Of a DNA stretch of 64,000 nucleotides, positions 1 to 8,343 are shown in pieces (within the stretch, counting starts at the first letter, position 1; each line of letters starts with the position of its first letter). The notes below the pieces were generated by a model. It was not told the origin of the DNA. It was given only the letters and a program-made list of their open reading frames with translations, and searched no databases. This stretch comes from Marinihelvus sp942491555. Its GTDB lineage: Bacteria; Pseudomonadota; Gammaproteobacteria; Xanthomonadales; SZUA-36. The stretch spans positions 62,001-126,000 of the forward strand of contig CALOBN010000003.1 in the NCBI GenBank assembly GCA_942491555.1. Reading direction: 5' to 3'. A program made the position numbers and the translations under genes.

Positions 1-550
1 GGCCGGCGAATTGCGCGGCATGCCAGTGGTGGCCTGTGCCTTTGAGTTCGGTTTTATGGGCGGGTCCATGGGTTCGGTGGTGGGAGAAAAGTTTGCCCGC
101 GCCGGACAGGAGGCCATGCGCATGAAATCGCCGCTGGTCTGTTTTTCAGCGACGGGTGGCGCCCGCATGCAGGAGGGCCTGCTGTCCCTGATGCAGATGG
201 CCAAGACGAGTGCTGTATTGCAACGCATGGCAGATTCCGGCCTGCCTTTCGTTTCGGTACTGACCAACCCGACCATGGGTGGTGTGTCGGCGAGCCTGGG
301 GATGCTGGGCGATCTTAATGTGGCCGAGCCGCAGGCCCTGATCGGTTTTGCCGGACCGCGCGTCATTGAACAGACCGTGCGCGAGAAATTGCCTGAAGGA
401 TTCCAGCGCAGTGAGTTTTTGCTGCAAAAGGGGGCAATTGACATGATCATCGACCGCCGCAACCTCCGTGAGGAGCTCAGCGCCATGCTGGCATTGCTGA
501 TGTCCGGTGAGCGGCCCATTCCGGTTACCGGAGAAGTGGTACCTGCCTGA
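1..550 (+). CDS. accD: Acetyl-CoA carboxylase carboxyltransferase subunit beta, 3' part
   Basis: AccD forms, with AccA, the carboxyltransferase that moves a carboxyl group from biotin to acetyl-CoA to make malonyl-CoA, the first committed step of fatty acid synthesis. The window opens inside the gene: the frame is open from base 2 and the zinc-finger N-terminus lies upstream. The visible part carries the crotonase-like core, including the FEFGFMGGSMGSVVGEKF stretch, the Gly-rich ATGGARMQEG segment that binds the acyl-CoA, and GGVSASLGMLGD. The C-terminus ends normally. It is followed by folC after 61 bases, the usual gammaproteobacterial order. Identity is certain; only the start is missing. 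Confidence 0.97.
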   Translation, partial: AGELRGMPVVACAFEFGFMGGSMGSVVGEKFARAGQEAMRMKSPLVCFSATGGARMQEGLLSLMQMAKTSAVLQRMADSGLPFVSVLTNPTMGGVSASLGMLGDLNVAEPQALIGFAGPRVIEQTVREKLPEGFQRSEFLLQKGAIDMIIDRRNLREELSAMLALLMSGERPIPVTGEVVPA

Positions 551-611
551 GTGAGTCATTCTCCCGGCCAGTCTTGCGGCCTGCAATTTCCGCCCTGCCG
601 CAGTCCCGGCA

Positions 612-1913
612 GTGAATAGCCCCTCCCCGGGGCTCAGTTCACCGGAGCTGAGCGCATGGCTCGAGCGGCTCGAGCGGCGTCATCCCAGCGAAATTGACCT
701 TGGCCTGGAACGTTGTGGTGAGGTGTATCAGCGCCTGGGTGCGCCGCGACCGGCAGCCCGTGTCATCACCGTGGCCGGTACCAATGGCAAAGGCTCAACC
801 GTGGCCTGGAGCAATGCCTGCCTGATGGCCCTGGGCTATCGCACCGGGGTGTATACCTCGCCTCATCTGCTGCATTTTAATGAACGCCTGCAATTGCTGG
901 GCGAGACAATCAGCGCGGCCGGGCTGGTGGAAGCCTTTGAACAGCTTGAGGCGGTTCGTGGCGATGTATCCCTGACTTATTTCGAGTTCACCACGCTGGC
1001 GTGCCTGTGGCTTATGGCGCGCGCGAATCTGGACGTGGCGATTCTGGAGGTCGGCATGGGTGGCCGCCTGGACACGGTCAACCTGGTCGATGCGGACGTG
1101 GCCGTGATCACGCCGGTCGGTCTGGACCACCAGGCCTTTCTGGGTAACGACCGGGAGACCATCGGCGGGGAGAAGGCCGGCATTCTGCGGGCCGGACAAA
1201 CCTTCATCTCGGCCGAACGCAATCCGCCGGACTCGGTATTGAGCCGGGCTGCAGCGCTGGGCTGCGCTACGCGGCAGCTGGGACAGGACTTTGAGCTTGA
1301 GCCCGGTCCATCCGGCGTCCTGACTTTTCGCCTCGATCACTGGCAGATGGCTCTGCCTGGTCTGTCGCTGGCCGGCCCGCATCAGCAAGACAACCTGGCC
1401 GGGGCGCTGGCCGCCGTGCTGGCTTTACATGACGACCGTGAACAGGCCGGCGCGTGCTTGCCCGGGGCGCTCCTGGAGGTGCGCTTGCGCGGACGTCTGC
1501 AGTTGATTGCTACCCCGCCGGGTTACCTGTTGGATGTGGGACATAACCCCATGGGCGCGGCGGTCATAGCTACTGCCTTGCGCGACCAGGCCCCGGTAAT
1601 CACCGTTCTGGCAATGCTTAATGACAAGGATGCCGAAGGGGTTGCCCTGGCACTCGCGCCCTGCGTGCAGACCTTTTTCTGTGCCGGGCTCGTGCAGGGC
1701 CAGCGCTCCCAGACCGGGCCTGCGCTGGCGGCCCGGGTGGCGGCAGTGAACCGCCGGGCACAGGTTATTGCGGTCGAAACTGTCAGCCAGGCCATGGAGC
1801 AGGCCACGGCGATGGCCGGTGATGATGGGCCCATCCTGGTTTTTGGTTCATTTCACACCGTGGCCGATGCCCTGCAGTGGTTGACAGCTACCGGACGGCT
1901 CACAGACCAGTGA
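612..1913 (+). CDS. folC: Bifunctional dihydrofolate synthase / folylpolyglutamate synthase
   Basis: FolC adds glutamate to dihydropteroate and then extends the polyglutamate tail of folates, an ATP-dependent Mur-ligase-type reaction in the cytoplasm. The 433-residue length is normal. The ATP-binding loop VAGTNGKGST is near residue 55, followed by YTSPHLLHFNER, the metal-binding ILEVGMGGRLD segment and DHQAFLGND. The C-terminal domain contains LLDVGHNP and a VFGSFHTVAD ending typical of FolC. The start is GTG at 612; no closer ATG fits the family. It lies between accD and a SPOR-domain gene, as in many gammaproteobacteria. Confidence 0.96.
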   Translation: MNSPSPGLSSPELSAWLERLERRHPSEIDLGLERCGEVYQRLGAPRPAARVITVAGTNGKGSTVAWSNACLMALGYRTGVYTSPHLLHFNERLQLLGETISAAGLVEAFEQLEAVRGDVSLTYFEFTTLACLWLMARANLDVAILEVGMGGRLDTVNLVDADVAVITPVGLDHQAFLGNDRETIGGEKAGILRAGQTFISAERNPPDSVLSRAAALGCATRQLGQDFELEPGPSGVLTFRLDHWQMALPGLSLAGPHQQDNLAGALAAVLALHDDREQAGACLPGALLEVRLRGRLQLIATPPGYLLDVGHNPMGAAVIATALRDQAPVITVLAMLNDKDAEGVALALAPCVQTFFCAGLVQGQRSQTGPALAARVAAVNRRAQVIAVETVSQAMEQATAMAGDDGPILVFGSFHTVADALQWLTATGRLTDQ

Positions 1914-1940
1914 CACCTGTGTCGCCAGGTGGCCAACTAC

Positions 1941-1949
1941 TGCTAGAAT
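1941..1949 (+). promoter_or_regulatory. Possible extended -10 promoter element before dedD
   Basis: TGCTAGAAT matches an extended -10 element (TGnTATAAT type) and lies 21 bases upstream of the dedD start. No good -35 hexamer is visible at 16-18 bases, which is tolerated when the TG extension is present. A near-identical element precedes purF. This is inferred from sequence only. Confidence 0.35.
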
Positions 1950-1970
1950 CATGACCTCCCCTGAACAAAC

Positions 1971-3032
1971 ATGGCCCCCATGGATAAAGCGCTAAAACAA
2001 CGACTTGTCGGAGCCAGCGTTCTCGTGGCCCTGGCCGTCATCATTCTGCCAATGCTGCTCAGCGGCCAGGCAGAGCGTAAACAGGAATCACGGGAAATCG
2101 AGATACCGCCGCGGCCTGCGGAGCTGAGTTTTGAGAAACGGCGTTTCCCGATTGGTGAGCAGCCGGCTGATACCCCGTCCTCGGTTCCCGAGCAAGCACC
2201 GGCAAGTGAACAGCCCGGTGGCAGCAACGTGGTTGAGGTTGTCGAAGAGGCGGCACCTCCGCGCAGCCTGCAGGAGCGCCTCGAGGAGGTGGCTGCCGCA
2301 AATGAAGCAGGCAATACCCAATTGCCGGCCGATGCAACACCTGGCCCCGGCGGTAATGCACAAGATGCTCCTGGTGCCGGGGCGAATGAGCCGGTGGTCG
2401 AGTCGGTGGCCCCAATACTGGTTCCAGATACGCCCGAAACTGAAATCGTGGTGGCAGAGGCGCCGGTTACCGAGCCAGAGCCTGAACCTGCACCGCCCAT
2501 ATCCGCCGATGTTGACCAGGGTGGACGTTACCTGGTGCAGGTGGCGAGTTTCAGCAGTACAGGTAACGCCAACCGCTTGGCCAGCTCGCTGCGTGAGTCA
2601 GGTCTGCCGGTACTCATGGACACCGTTGAGAGTGCGGCAGGCACGCTGAACCGGGTTCGGGTAGGTCCTTTTTCGCAACGTGCGGAAGCGGACCAGGTCC
2701 TGGCGCGTCTGGCGAACCAGATTCCCGATGTGCGCCCGCGATTGGTTGACCTGCGTCCCGATGAAGAGTCATCTGTGACTGAACCGGAAGACGCATTAAT
2801 CCGCTGGGTCGTTCAAGTGGGCGTATTTTCAGGCAGTGAGAACGCAGAAAAACTCGTGTTCAGTTTGCGTGATGCCGGCTACCGGGCGATCAGCCGCGCC
2901 GAAACTGCAGATGGAGCAACACTTTACCGGGTGCTGGTTGGGCCGGAGGTTAGCCGGACGAGCGCTGTCACCGTGGCGGACAGACTGCTGGCAGAGCAGG
3001 GCATCAAGGGAATCGTGCAGAGTACCGAATGA
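1971..3032 (+). CDS. dedD: DedD-like cell-division protein with two SPOR domains
   Basis: DedD-type proteins are inner-membrane anchored and use a periplasmic SPOR domain to bind denuded septal peptidoglycan at the division site. Here a short N-terminal cytoplasmic stretch is followed by one membrane helix (about residues 12-32), a long Pro/Glu/Ala-rich linker (35-180) and two SPOR-like repeats. The first starts at YLVQVASFSS (about 185) and the second at WVVQVGVFSG (about 272); each ends with a RVRVGPF or YRVLVGP segment. E. coli DedD has one SPOR domain, so the tandem arrangement is notable. ATG at 1971 is used; an in-frame ATG at 1980 is an alternative. Its stop overlaps the cvpA start by four bases. 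Confidence 0.85.
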   Translation: MAPMDKALKQRLVGASVLVALAVIILPMLLSGQAERKQESREIEIPPRPAELSFEKRRFPIGEQPADTPSSVPEQAPASEQPGGSNVVEVVEEAAPPRSLQERLEEVAAANEAGNTQLPADATPGPGGNAQDAPGAGANEPVVESVAPILVPDTPETEIVVAEAPVTEPEPEPAPPISADVDQGGRYLVQVASFSSTGNANRLASSLRESGLPVLMDTVESAAGTLNRVRVGPFSQRAEADQVLARLANQIPDVRPRLVDLRPDEESSVTEPEDALIRWVVQVGVFSGSENAEKLVFSLRDAGYRAISRAETADGATLYRVLVGPEVSRTSAVTVADRLLAEQGIKGIVQSTE

Positions 3033-3613
3033 GCGGCATCACAACCGTTGATCTGATTCTGCTCGGCCTGGTTGTTCTGTCGACGGCGGTTGGTTTCTGG
3101 CGCGGCTTCATCAAAGAAGTCTTTGCCCTGCTGGTTTGGGTTTTCGCCTTTTTGGCCGCGTTTCATTATTCCGGAAGCACGGCCGTGTTACTTGAGCCTT
3201 ATGTTGATGTGCCCTCGGCACGCAGCGGGCTGGCCTTTGTCGGCGTATTCCTGGTGGTCCTTATTGCCGGTGGTCTGCTCACCTTCCTGGTAGGAAAACT
3301 GGTTGAGAAGACCGGTCTGAGCGGAACGGACCGTCTGATGGGTGGCATTTTCGGGGCTGCCCGCGGCTTGCTGCTGCTGATCGCCCTGATCCTGACCGCC
3401 GGGTTCACGCCCGTGCCCCTGGATGACTGGTGGCAGGAGTCAGACGTTATCCAGGGACTGCTGCCGCTGGCGGAATGGGCTGGTGAGTTTTTGCCGGAGA
3501 CCGCCCTGGAATATCTTGACCTGTTTCCGCAACCGGAAGCCGTTGAGACGGGGCAAGCCGATGTTGAGGCGCCAGCCGGGCAAGCTGCAGAGAAGGCTGA
3601 GCCGCAAACATAG
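3029..3613 (+). CDS. cvpA: CvpA family inner-membrane protein
   Basis: CvpA is a multi-pass inner-membrane protein first linked to colicin V production; its biochemical role is not settled and it is implicated in envelope stress tolerance. The 194-residue protein has about four hydrophobic segments (roughly 5-22, 27-45, 65-90 and 103-122). It carries the family pattern GFWRGFIKEVFALLVW near the N-terminus and RLMGGIFGAARGLLLL in the middle. The C-terminal 30 residues are charged and low-complexity. Its ATG overlaps the dedD stop (ATGA), implying translational coupling. It sits directly before purF as in E. coli. Confidence 0.93.
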   Translation: MSGITTVDLILLGLVVLSTAVGFWRGFIKEVFALLVWVFAFLAAFHYSGSTAVLLEPYVDVPSARSGLAFVGVFLVVLIAGGLLTFLVGKLVEKTGLSGTDRLMGGIFGAARGLLLLIALILTAGFTPVPLDDWWQESDVIQGLLPLAEWAGEFLPETALEYLDLFPQPEAVETGQADVEAPAGQAAEKAEPQT

Positions 3614-3626
3614 CCCTGCGGCAGCG

Positions 3627-3635
3627 TGTTAGAAT
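3627..3635 (+). promoter_or_regulatory. Possible extended -10 promoter element before purF
   Basis: TGTTAGAAT lies 44 bases before the purF start codon and resembles the element in front of dedD. No convincing -35 hexamer accompanies it. I did not find a clear PurR-type operator in the 66-base cvpA-purF gap. Confidence 0.3.
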
Positions 3636-3679
3636 TCGCCGCGTCGCCGACATGGTGGCAGGCCAAGGGGTAATCCTGG

Positions 3680-5176
3680 ATGTGCGGAATTATTGGAATT
3701 GTCGGTCATGAGCCGGTTGCACCTGCGATCTATGATGCATTAACGATGCTCCAGCACCGCGGGCAGGACGCCGCCGGTATCGCTACCCTGGACGGACACA
3801 GGCTGAATCTGCACAAAGATAACGGCCTGGTGCGTGATGTCTTCAGTGGCAGTGATATGCGCCACCTGCAGGGCAATGTGGGTATTGGTCATGTGCGCTA
3901 CCCGACGGCGGGTCGCGACAATTCGGCCGAAAGCCAGCCTTTCTATGTCAACTCGCCCTTCGGTCTTGCCCTCGGCCACAATGGCAACCTGATTAATACC
4001 GAGGTGCTGGCCGCCGAACTTTTTGAGAGCGACCGCCGGCATCTGAATACGGAATCTGATTCCGAACTTCTGCTCAACGTTTTTGCCCATGAACTGAATA
4101 TTGCGGCAGGCAGCCGGCCCCATCCGGAGGATATCTTTCGTGCAGTCGATGCGGTTCATCGTCGCTGCAAAGGTGCTTATTCTGCGGTTGCGTTGATTGC
4201 CAATCATGGCCTGGTAGGCTTTCGGGACCCCTACGGTATCCGTCCCGCGGTACTCGGTCAGCGTGAATCGGCCCGCGGCACGGAATATGCGATCACCTCG
4301 GAGAGTGTCGCGCTGGACGCGATCGGCTTTGATCTGGTACGCGACCTGAAGCCCGGCGAGACCATCTTTATTACCAAGGACGGTGAGCTGTTTTGCCATG
4401 AATCACCACTGGCCAAGCCGCTCACGCCGTGCATCTTTGAGCACGTTTATTTTTCACGTCCCGAATCCATGATGGATGATGTTTCGGTCTACAAATCACG
4501 TCTGCGCATGGGCGAGGCCCTTGCGCGAAAAATACTCAGGGAATGGCCTGATCACGATATCGACGTGGTGATACCGGTGCCGGATACGAGTCGTACCTCG
4601 TCTCTGCCACTGGCTTATGACCTGAACGTCAAGTACCGCGAAGGCCTTATGAAGAACCGCTACATTGGCCGGACCTTCATCATGCCGGGACAGGCCGAAC
4701 GCAGTAAATCGGTAAGACGCAAGCTGAACCCGATCGGCCTCGAGTTTCGCAAGAAAAATGTGCTGCTGGTGGATGACTCTATTGTGCGCGGTACAACCTC
4801 GCGGCAGATCATACAAATGGCCCGCGAGGCCGGAGCCAGGAAAGTCTATTTCGCCTCTGCCTCGCCGCCGGTAAGACACGCGAACATCTACGGCATTGAT
4901 ATGCCGGCCACCGCCGAGCTGGTTGCCAGCGGGCGTACAGTCGAGGAGATTCGCGAGTTCCTCGGCGCTGACCGGCTGATCTACCAGGACCTGGATGATC
5001 TGGTGGAAGCGTGCAAGGAAGGCAACGACAGTATCCGCCAGTTTGATACCTCGTGTTTCTCCGGTGAGTACGTGACCGGGGTCGAGCCTGGTTACCTGGA
5101 GGCATTGGAGAACCGTCGTTCCGATGCCGTAAAAGCCACGCGCCGCGTCACCGGCATGCCCCGGAAAGCCGGTTGA
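3680..5176 (+). CDS. purF: Amidophosphoribosyltransferase
   Basis: PurF makes 5-phosphoribosylamine from PRPP and glutamine, the first step of purine synthesis. The chain begins MCGIIGIVG, so Cys2 is the N-terminal nucleophile of the glutaminase domain after Met removal. HRGQDAAGIAT, GIGHVRYPTAG and GLALGHNGNL complete that domain. The PRTase domain (about 255-470) contains the PRPP loop VLLVDDSIVRGTTS. The length of 498 residues is close to the E. coli enzyme. There is no propeptide and no cluster of metal-binding cysteines, so this is the proteobacterial type. The stop overlaps a TTG in frame with the next gene. Confidence 0.98.
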   Translation: MCGIIGIVGHEPVAPAIYDALTMLQHRGQDAAGIATLDGHRLNLHKDNGLVRDVFSGSDMRHLQGNVGIGHVRYPTAGRDNSAESQPFYVNSPFGLALGHNGNLINTEVLAAELFESDRRHLNTESDSELLLNVFAHELNIAAGSRPHPEDIFRAVDAVHRRCKGAYSAVALIANHGLVGFRDPYGIRPAVLGQRESARGTEYAITSESVALDAIGFDLVRDLKPGETIFITKDGELFCHESPLAKPLTPCIFEHVYFSRPESMMDDVSVYKSRLRMGEALARKILREWPDHDIDVVIPVPDTSRTSSLPLAYDLNVKYREGLMKNRYIGRTFIMPGQAERSKSVRRKLNPIGLEFRKKNVLLVDDSIVRGTTSRQIIQMAREAGARKVYFASASPPVRHANIYGIDMPATAELVASGRTVEEIREFLGADRLIYQDLDDLVEACKEGNDSIRQFDTSCFSGEYVTGVEPGYLEALENRRSDAVKATRRVTGMPRKAG

Positions 5177-5199
5177 GTAAGCCGCCATTCAAGGAGCCC

Positions 5200-6636
5200 A
5201 TGTCCAAGGTGGACACGGCGTGGCTGCGCATGGAGCAGCCGAATAACCTGATGATGATCACCGGCGTGATCGGACTCGAGGACGATATTGATTATGAGCG
5301 CCTCCTGGAAACCGTGGAACGGCGCTTCCTGGTGTTTGACCGCTTTCGGCAAAAAGTTGTCGACACCGCGGCGGGCGCCAGCTGGGAACTGGACGAAGAC
5401 TTCGACCTGCGCACCCACGTGCGGCGCATTGCGCTGCCTGGCGCCGCCGATGAGGCTGAACTGCGCATCCTGGTAGCCGACCTGGCCTCATCCCCTTTGA
5501 AGCCGTCCCGGCCGTTGTGGCAGTTTGACGTGGTGGAGAATTATGTCGCCGGCCCGGTGGTGGTGGTTCGCATTCACCATTGCATCGCCGATGGCATCGC
5601 CCTGGTGCAGGTGTTCCTGTCACTCACAGACTCAGGTCCGGAACCGAGACCCTCATCACGTGATCCGCAAGCCTGGAAAGAGCGCCGGTCGGTCGAGTCC
5701 CCGATATTCCAGCGATTGCTGGAACCGGCTAAAGAGGGCTTTGATGCGGCCGTGCACTATGGCCAGAAACTGGTGGAAGAAGGCCTGGGCCTGCTGCAAA
5801 ACCCGGCCCGGGCCGGACAGTTTGCCAACGAGGCCGGTGAAATTGCCGGCGAACTGGCACATGCCCTGACGCTGTCAAACGATCCGCGTACCTGTCTGAA
5901 GGGCACGCTGGGCGTGCGCAAGGAAGTCGCCTGGGCGGAGCCGCTGGACCTTGAAGAGGTCAAATCGGTGGGTCGGGCCTTCGGTTGCACGGTGAACGAT
6001 GTGCTGATCGCCAGCGCCAGCGGTGCCCTGCGTCGCTATCTGCTCAACAGCGATAATCCCTGCGATGTGGACAAGGATATTCGCGCCACGGTGCCGGTCA
6101 ATTTGCGGCCCCTGGAGCACGCGATTGAGCTGGGCAATCATTTTGGACTGGTGTTCCTTGAGCTGCCGATCAGTCTCGAAAACCCCTTGCAGCGGCTGTA
6201 TGTGGTGAACGACCGCATGACGGCTTTAAAGAGCTCCAAACAGGCTGCCGTGACTTTCGGTTTTCTGGCAGCACTGGGAATGGGGCCTTCTATGCTGCAA
6301 AAGCCGGTACTTGATTTGCTGAGCGAGAAAGCCTCGGCGGTACTGACCAATGTACCGGGCCCGCAACAGCCGCTGTATCTCGCCGGTTCCCGCATGCGTG
6401 ATCTGATGTTCTGGGTGCCCCAGAACGGCAGTATCGGCGTTGGCATCAGTATCCTGAGTTACAACGGAAAGGTGTTTTTTGGTGTGATCACGGACCGACG
6501 ATTGATTCCAGACCCACAGAAGATCATTGAGCAATTCCGTCCGGAGTTCGAGAAACTGTTGTACCTGGGCATGATGCTGCCCCTGCACGGCCGGCCCCAT
6601 TCAGGGGATGCCGAGGATCTATTCGAGCTCCTCTAG
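5200..6636 (+). CDS. Wax ester synthase / acyl-CoA:diacylglycerol acyltransferase (WS/DGAT)
   Basis: Members of this family esterify fatty alcohols or diacylglycerol with acyl-CoA, giving wax esters or triacylglycerol that collect as inclusion bodies. The catalytic HHxxxDG motif is present as HHCIADG (residues 126-132 from the chosen ATG). Other family marks are PLWQFDVVEN, the NDVLIASASGALRRYL block and LTNVPGPQQPLYLAG. At 478 residues it is full length. I chose ATG 5200, preceded closely by AAGGAG; a TTG at 5173 that overlaps the purF stop would add nine residues. It shares its last 18 bases tail-to-tail with the TPR gene. With the acyl-CoA reductase at 9398 it completes a wax-ester route. 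Substrate preference cannot be read from sequence. Confidence 0.9.
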   Translation: MSKVDTAWLRMEQPNNLMMITGVIGLEDDIDYERLLETVERRFLVFDRFRQKVVDTAAGASWELDEDFDLRTHVRRIALPGAADEAELRILVADLASSPLKPSRPLWQFDVVENYVAGPVVVVRIHHCIADGIALVQVFLSLTDSGPEPRPSSRDPQAWKERRSVESPIFQRLLEPAKEGFDAAVHYGQKLVEEGLGLLQNPARAGQFANEAGEIAGELAHALTLSNDPRTCLKGTLGVRKEVAWAEPLDLEEVKSVGRAFGCTVNDVLIASASGALRRYLLNSDNPCDVDKDIRATVPVNLRPLEHAIELGNHFGLVFLELPISLENPLQRLYVVNDRMTALKSSKQAAVTFGFLAALGMGPSMLQKPVLDLLSEKASAVLTNVPGPQQPLYLAGSRMRDLMFWVPQNGSIGVGISILSYNGKVFFGVITDRRLIPDPQKIIEQFRPEFEKLLYLGMMLPLHGRPHSGDAEDLFELL

Positions 6637-7470
6637 GGCGCTTTGAACATCCAGGAATTCCATGGCATCACGTGGCGTAAGTTCTGAGGCCGTCACGTAC
6701 AGCTCCGTCACCTTGTCCAACACCTTGTCGCCGTAGAGCATGTACAGGCCGTTGCCGTATTCCATATTGGCAATAGGCGAGGCCGGGTTAATCTCCAGGG
6801 CCTGCTCAAAATGCGCGATGGCGGTGTCGGCATTGGCGCCGTAGGTCATGGCGCCGATCATTTTGCCCACCTTATCCACGATTTCCGCGTGATACAGCCC
6901 CATGGCCGTGTGCGCCTCCGCATGGTCGGGTGCAAGCTCCAGGGCGCGTTTCAGACTGTCCTGGATCTTGCCGCCGATACCCTGGCGCAGGGCCGTCACG
7001 ATGGAAATGGACTGGCTGTAACGCCCCAGGTTAAAGGCATGGAAGTACCAGCTATTGGGATCGTCCGGCAGCAGGGCGATGGCCTCTTCGGCGCGCTTTG
7101 CTGCCGCGAGGTAGAGCTCTTGCTGAACGGTTTCGTTCGACTCCAGGTAGTGCGCATAAATTCCTGCGGCTTTGTTGGCCGGGGCGTGGCCAAGCACGCC
7201 GATTTCGCTGCCCAGATCAATCGCACCACCAAAATCGCCACTGTGAAAGCACTGCCAGGCTTTAGTTAATTTCCCGGCGAGTGCATCCAGATCGCCATCA
7301 AAATCTGCCGGTGCCGCTGCCGGATGGTTTTCCAGCGTGGCTTGCAGACTTCTTGCATCCGGCCACGGTTCACGGTCACCGGCGTGCAACTCATCCCACA
7401 CCGACTCCATGGCGTCATCGGAAAAGGTGTATGGGGTCGCGTCGTACGGAAATTCGTTCCAGTTACTCAT
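6619..7470 (-). CDS. TPR-repeat protein of unknown function
   Basis: This 283-residue soluble protein has no signal peptide. The N-terminal 100 residues are acidic and aromatic-rich. The rest is helical with TPR-like repeats, best seen at KRAEEAIALLPDDPNSWYFHAF (about 128-149), LKRALELAPDHAEAHTAMGLY (about 175-195) and AIAHFEQALEINPASPIANMEYG (about 220-242). TPR arrays bind other proteins. It is convergent with the WS/DGAT gene (18-base overlap at the 3' ends) and divergent from the phasin gene, so it may serve the storage-granule system, but that is only context. I do not recognise a named family. Confidence 0.8.
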   Translation of the reverse strand: MSNWNEFPYDATPYTFSDDAMESVWDELHAGDREPWPDARSLQATLENHPAAAPADFDGDLDALAGKLTKAWQCFHSGDFGGAIDLGSEIGVLGHAPANKAAGIYAHYLESNETVQQELYLAAAKRAEEAIALLPDDPNSWYFHAFNLGRYSQSISIVTALRQGIGGKIQDSLKRALELAPDHAEAHTAMGLYHAEIVDKVGKMIGAMTYGANADTAIAHFEQALEINPASPIANMEYGNGLYMLYGDKVLDKVTELYVTASELTPRDAMEFLDVQSALEELE

Positions 7471-7584
7471 GGTGCTGTCCCCCCGGAGCTCGTTGCTCAG
7501 GTCTGAAAACTAGTGTGATTGCTCTAATTCTTTGCGTCAAAATCCATTCCAAGATTTGAATTGCCTGACCAATGGAGGTTTGAC

Positions 7585-8184
7585 ATGGCACAGAAAGCGT
7601 TGAAAAAGAAGGTACAACCGAAAGGCTCCGCAAGCAAGCTGACCGACCAGGTGCTGGACTCAGCACGTGATGTCTGGCTGGCCGGCCTGGGAGCGTTCTC
7701 CCTGGCCCAGAAAGAAGGCGGCAAGCTCGTTGATTCGGGTGTAGAGCAGGGCGGCAAACTGTTCGACCAGGGCAATCAACTGTTCGAAAAGCTGGTTAAA
7801 GAAGGCGCCAAAATCGAAAACAACACCCGCAAGGATGTTGAAGGCACCGTTGTTAACCTGCGCGGTGGTGTTGAAAACCGCGTTGAGCTGGTTCGCAAGC
7901 AAGCAAGCGGCAACCTGGACAAGCTGGAAAACCTGTTCGAAGAGCGCATCGCACGCGTACTGGGCCGTCTCGGCGTCCCGACCGCAGACGACGTGAACAA
8001 GCTCTCGGCACGCGTCCAGAAGTTGTCCGACATGGTCGCCAAGCTCGCAGAACAGCCGGCAGCAGTCAAAGCAGCACCGAAAGCTGCCAAGAAAGCCGGC
8101 AGCAAGCCCGTTGCCAAAAAACCGGCAGCCAAAAAGCCTGCGGCCAAACCGGCAGTAGAGACGGAAGCCAGCAAGGCTGCCTGA
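7585..8184 (+). CDS. Phasin, PHA granule-associated protein with Lys/Ala-rich tail
   Basis: Phasins coat polyhydroxyalkanoate granules and control their number and segregation. This 199-residue protein has the PhaF/PhaI-type phasin domain (residues about 15-140, with ARDVWLAGLGAFSLAQKEG near the start). A coiled-coil carrying the typical LGVPTADDVNKLSARVQKL segment follows (about 128-155). The C-terminal 45 residues are a Lys/Ala/Pro repeat tail (KPAAKKPAAKPA) like the DNA-binding tail of PhaF. ATG 7585 is preceded by a good ribosome site, GGAGG at 7574-7578; an upstream in-frame TTG is unlikely. A strong terminator follows. Next to wax-ester genes it may coat wax or TAG inclusions, which is inference. 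Confidence 0.9.
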   Translation: MAQKALKKKVQPKGSASKLTDQVLDSARDVWLAGLGAFSLAQKEGGKLVDSGVEQGGKLFDQGNQLFEKLVKEGAKIENNTRKDVEGTVVNLRGGVENRVELVRKQASGNLDKLENLFEERIARVLGRLGVPTADDVNKLSARVQKLSDMVAKLAEQPAAVKAAPKAAKKAGSKPVAKKPAAKKPAAKPAVETEASKAA

Positions 8185-8230
8185 TCGCAAGTTTAAGTAA
8201 TCCCCTCTCCCTTCCCCTGGGGAGATTTAA

Positions 8231-8257
8231 GGGCCGGCATCGCGCCGGCCCTTTTTT
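8231..8257 (+). terminator. Rho-independent terminator after the phasin gene
   Basis: GGGCCGGC (8231-8238) pairs perfectly with GCCGGCCC (8244-8251) around a five-base loop, followed at once by a run of six T. It lies 46 bases after the phasin stop and is the clearest intrinsic terminator in the window. Confidence 0.92.
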
Positions 8258-8268
8258 ATTTCTGGTGT

Positions 8269-8327
8269 GTGAGGGAAGCCGCAGGCCTCAAGCCCGGCCG
8301 GCCAGAACCGGGCACCCCACCGCAACC
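8269..8327 (-). repeat. Partial copy (one arm) of a dispersed palindromic repeat
   Basis: This 59-base stretch matches the reverse complement of the left part of the element at 28668-28875 with about four mismatches. The shared landmarks are GTGAGGGAAGCC, GGCCTCAAGCCCGGCCGG and GGCACCCCACC. Only one arm is present, so it is a remnant or solo arm. It lies between the phasin terminator and the 3' end of the TetR gene. Confidence 0.8.
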
Positions 8328-8343
8328 GTCAACCAGGCCCCAA

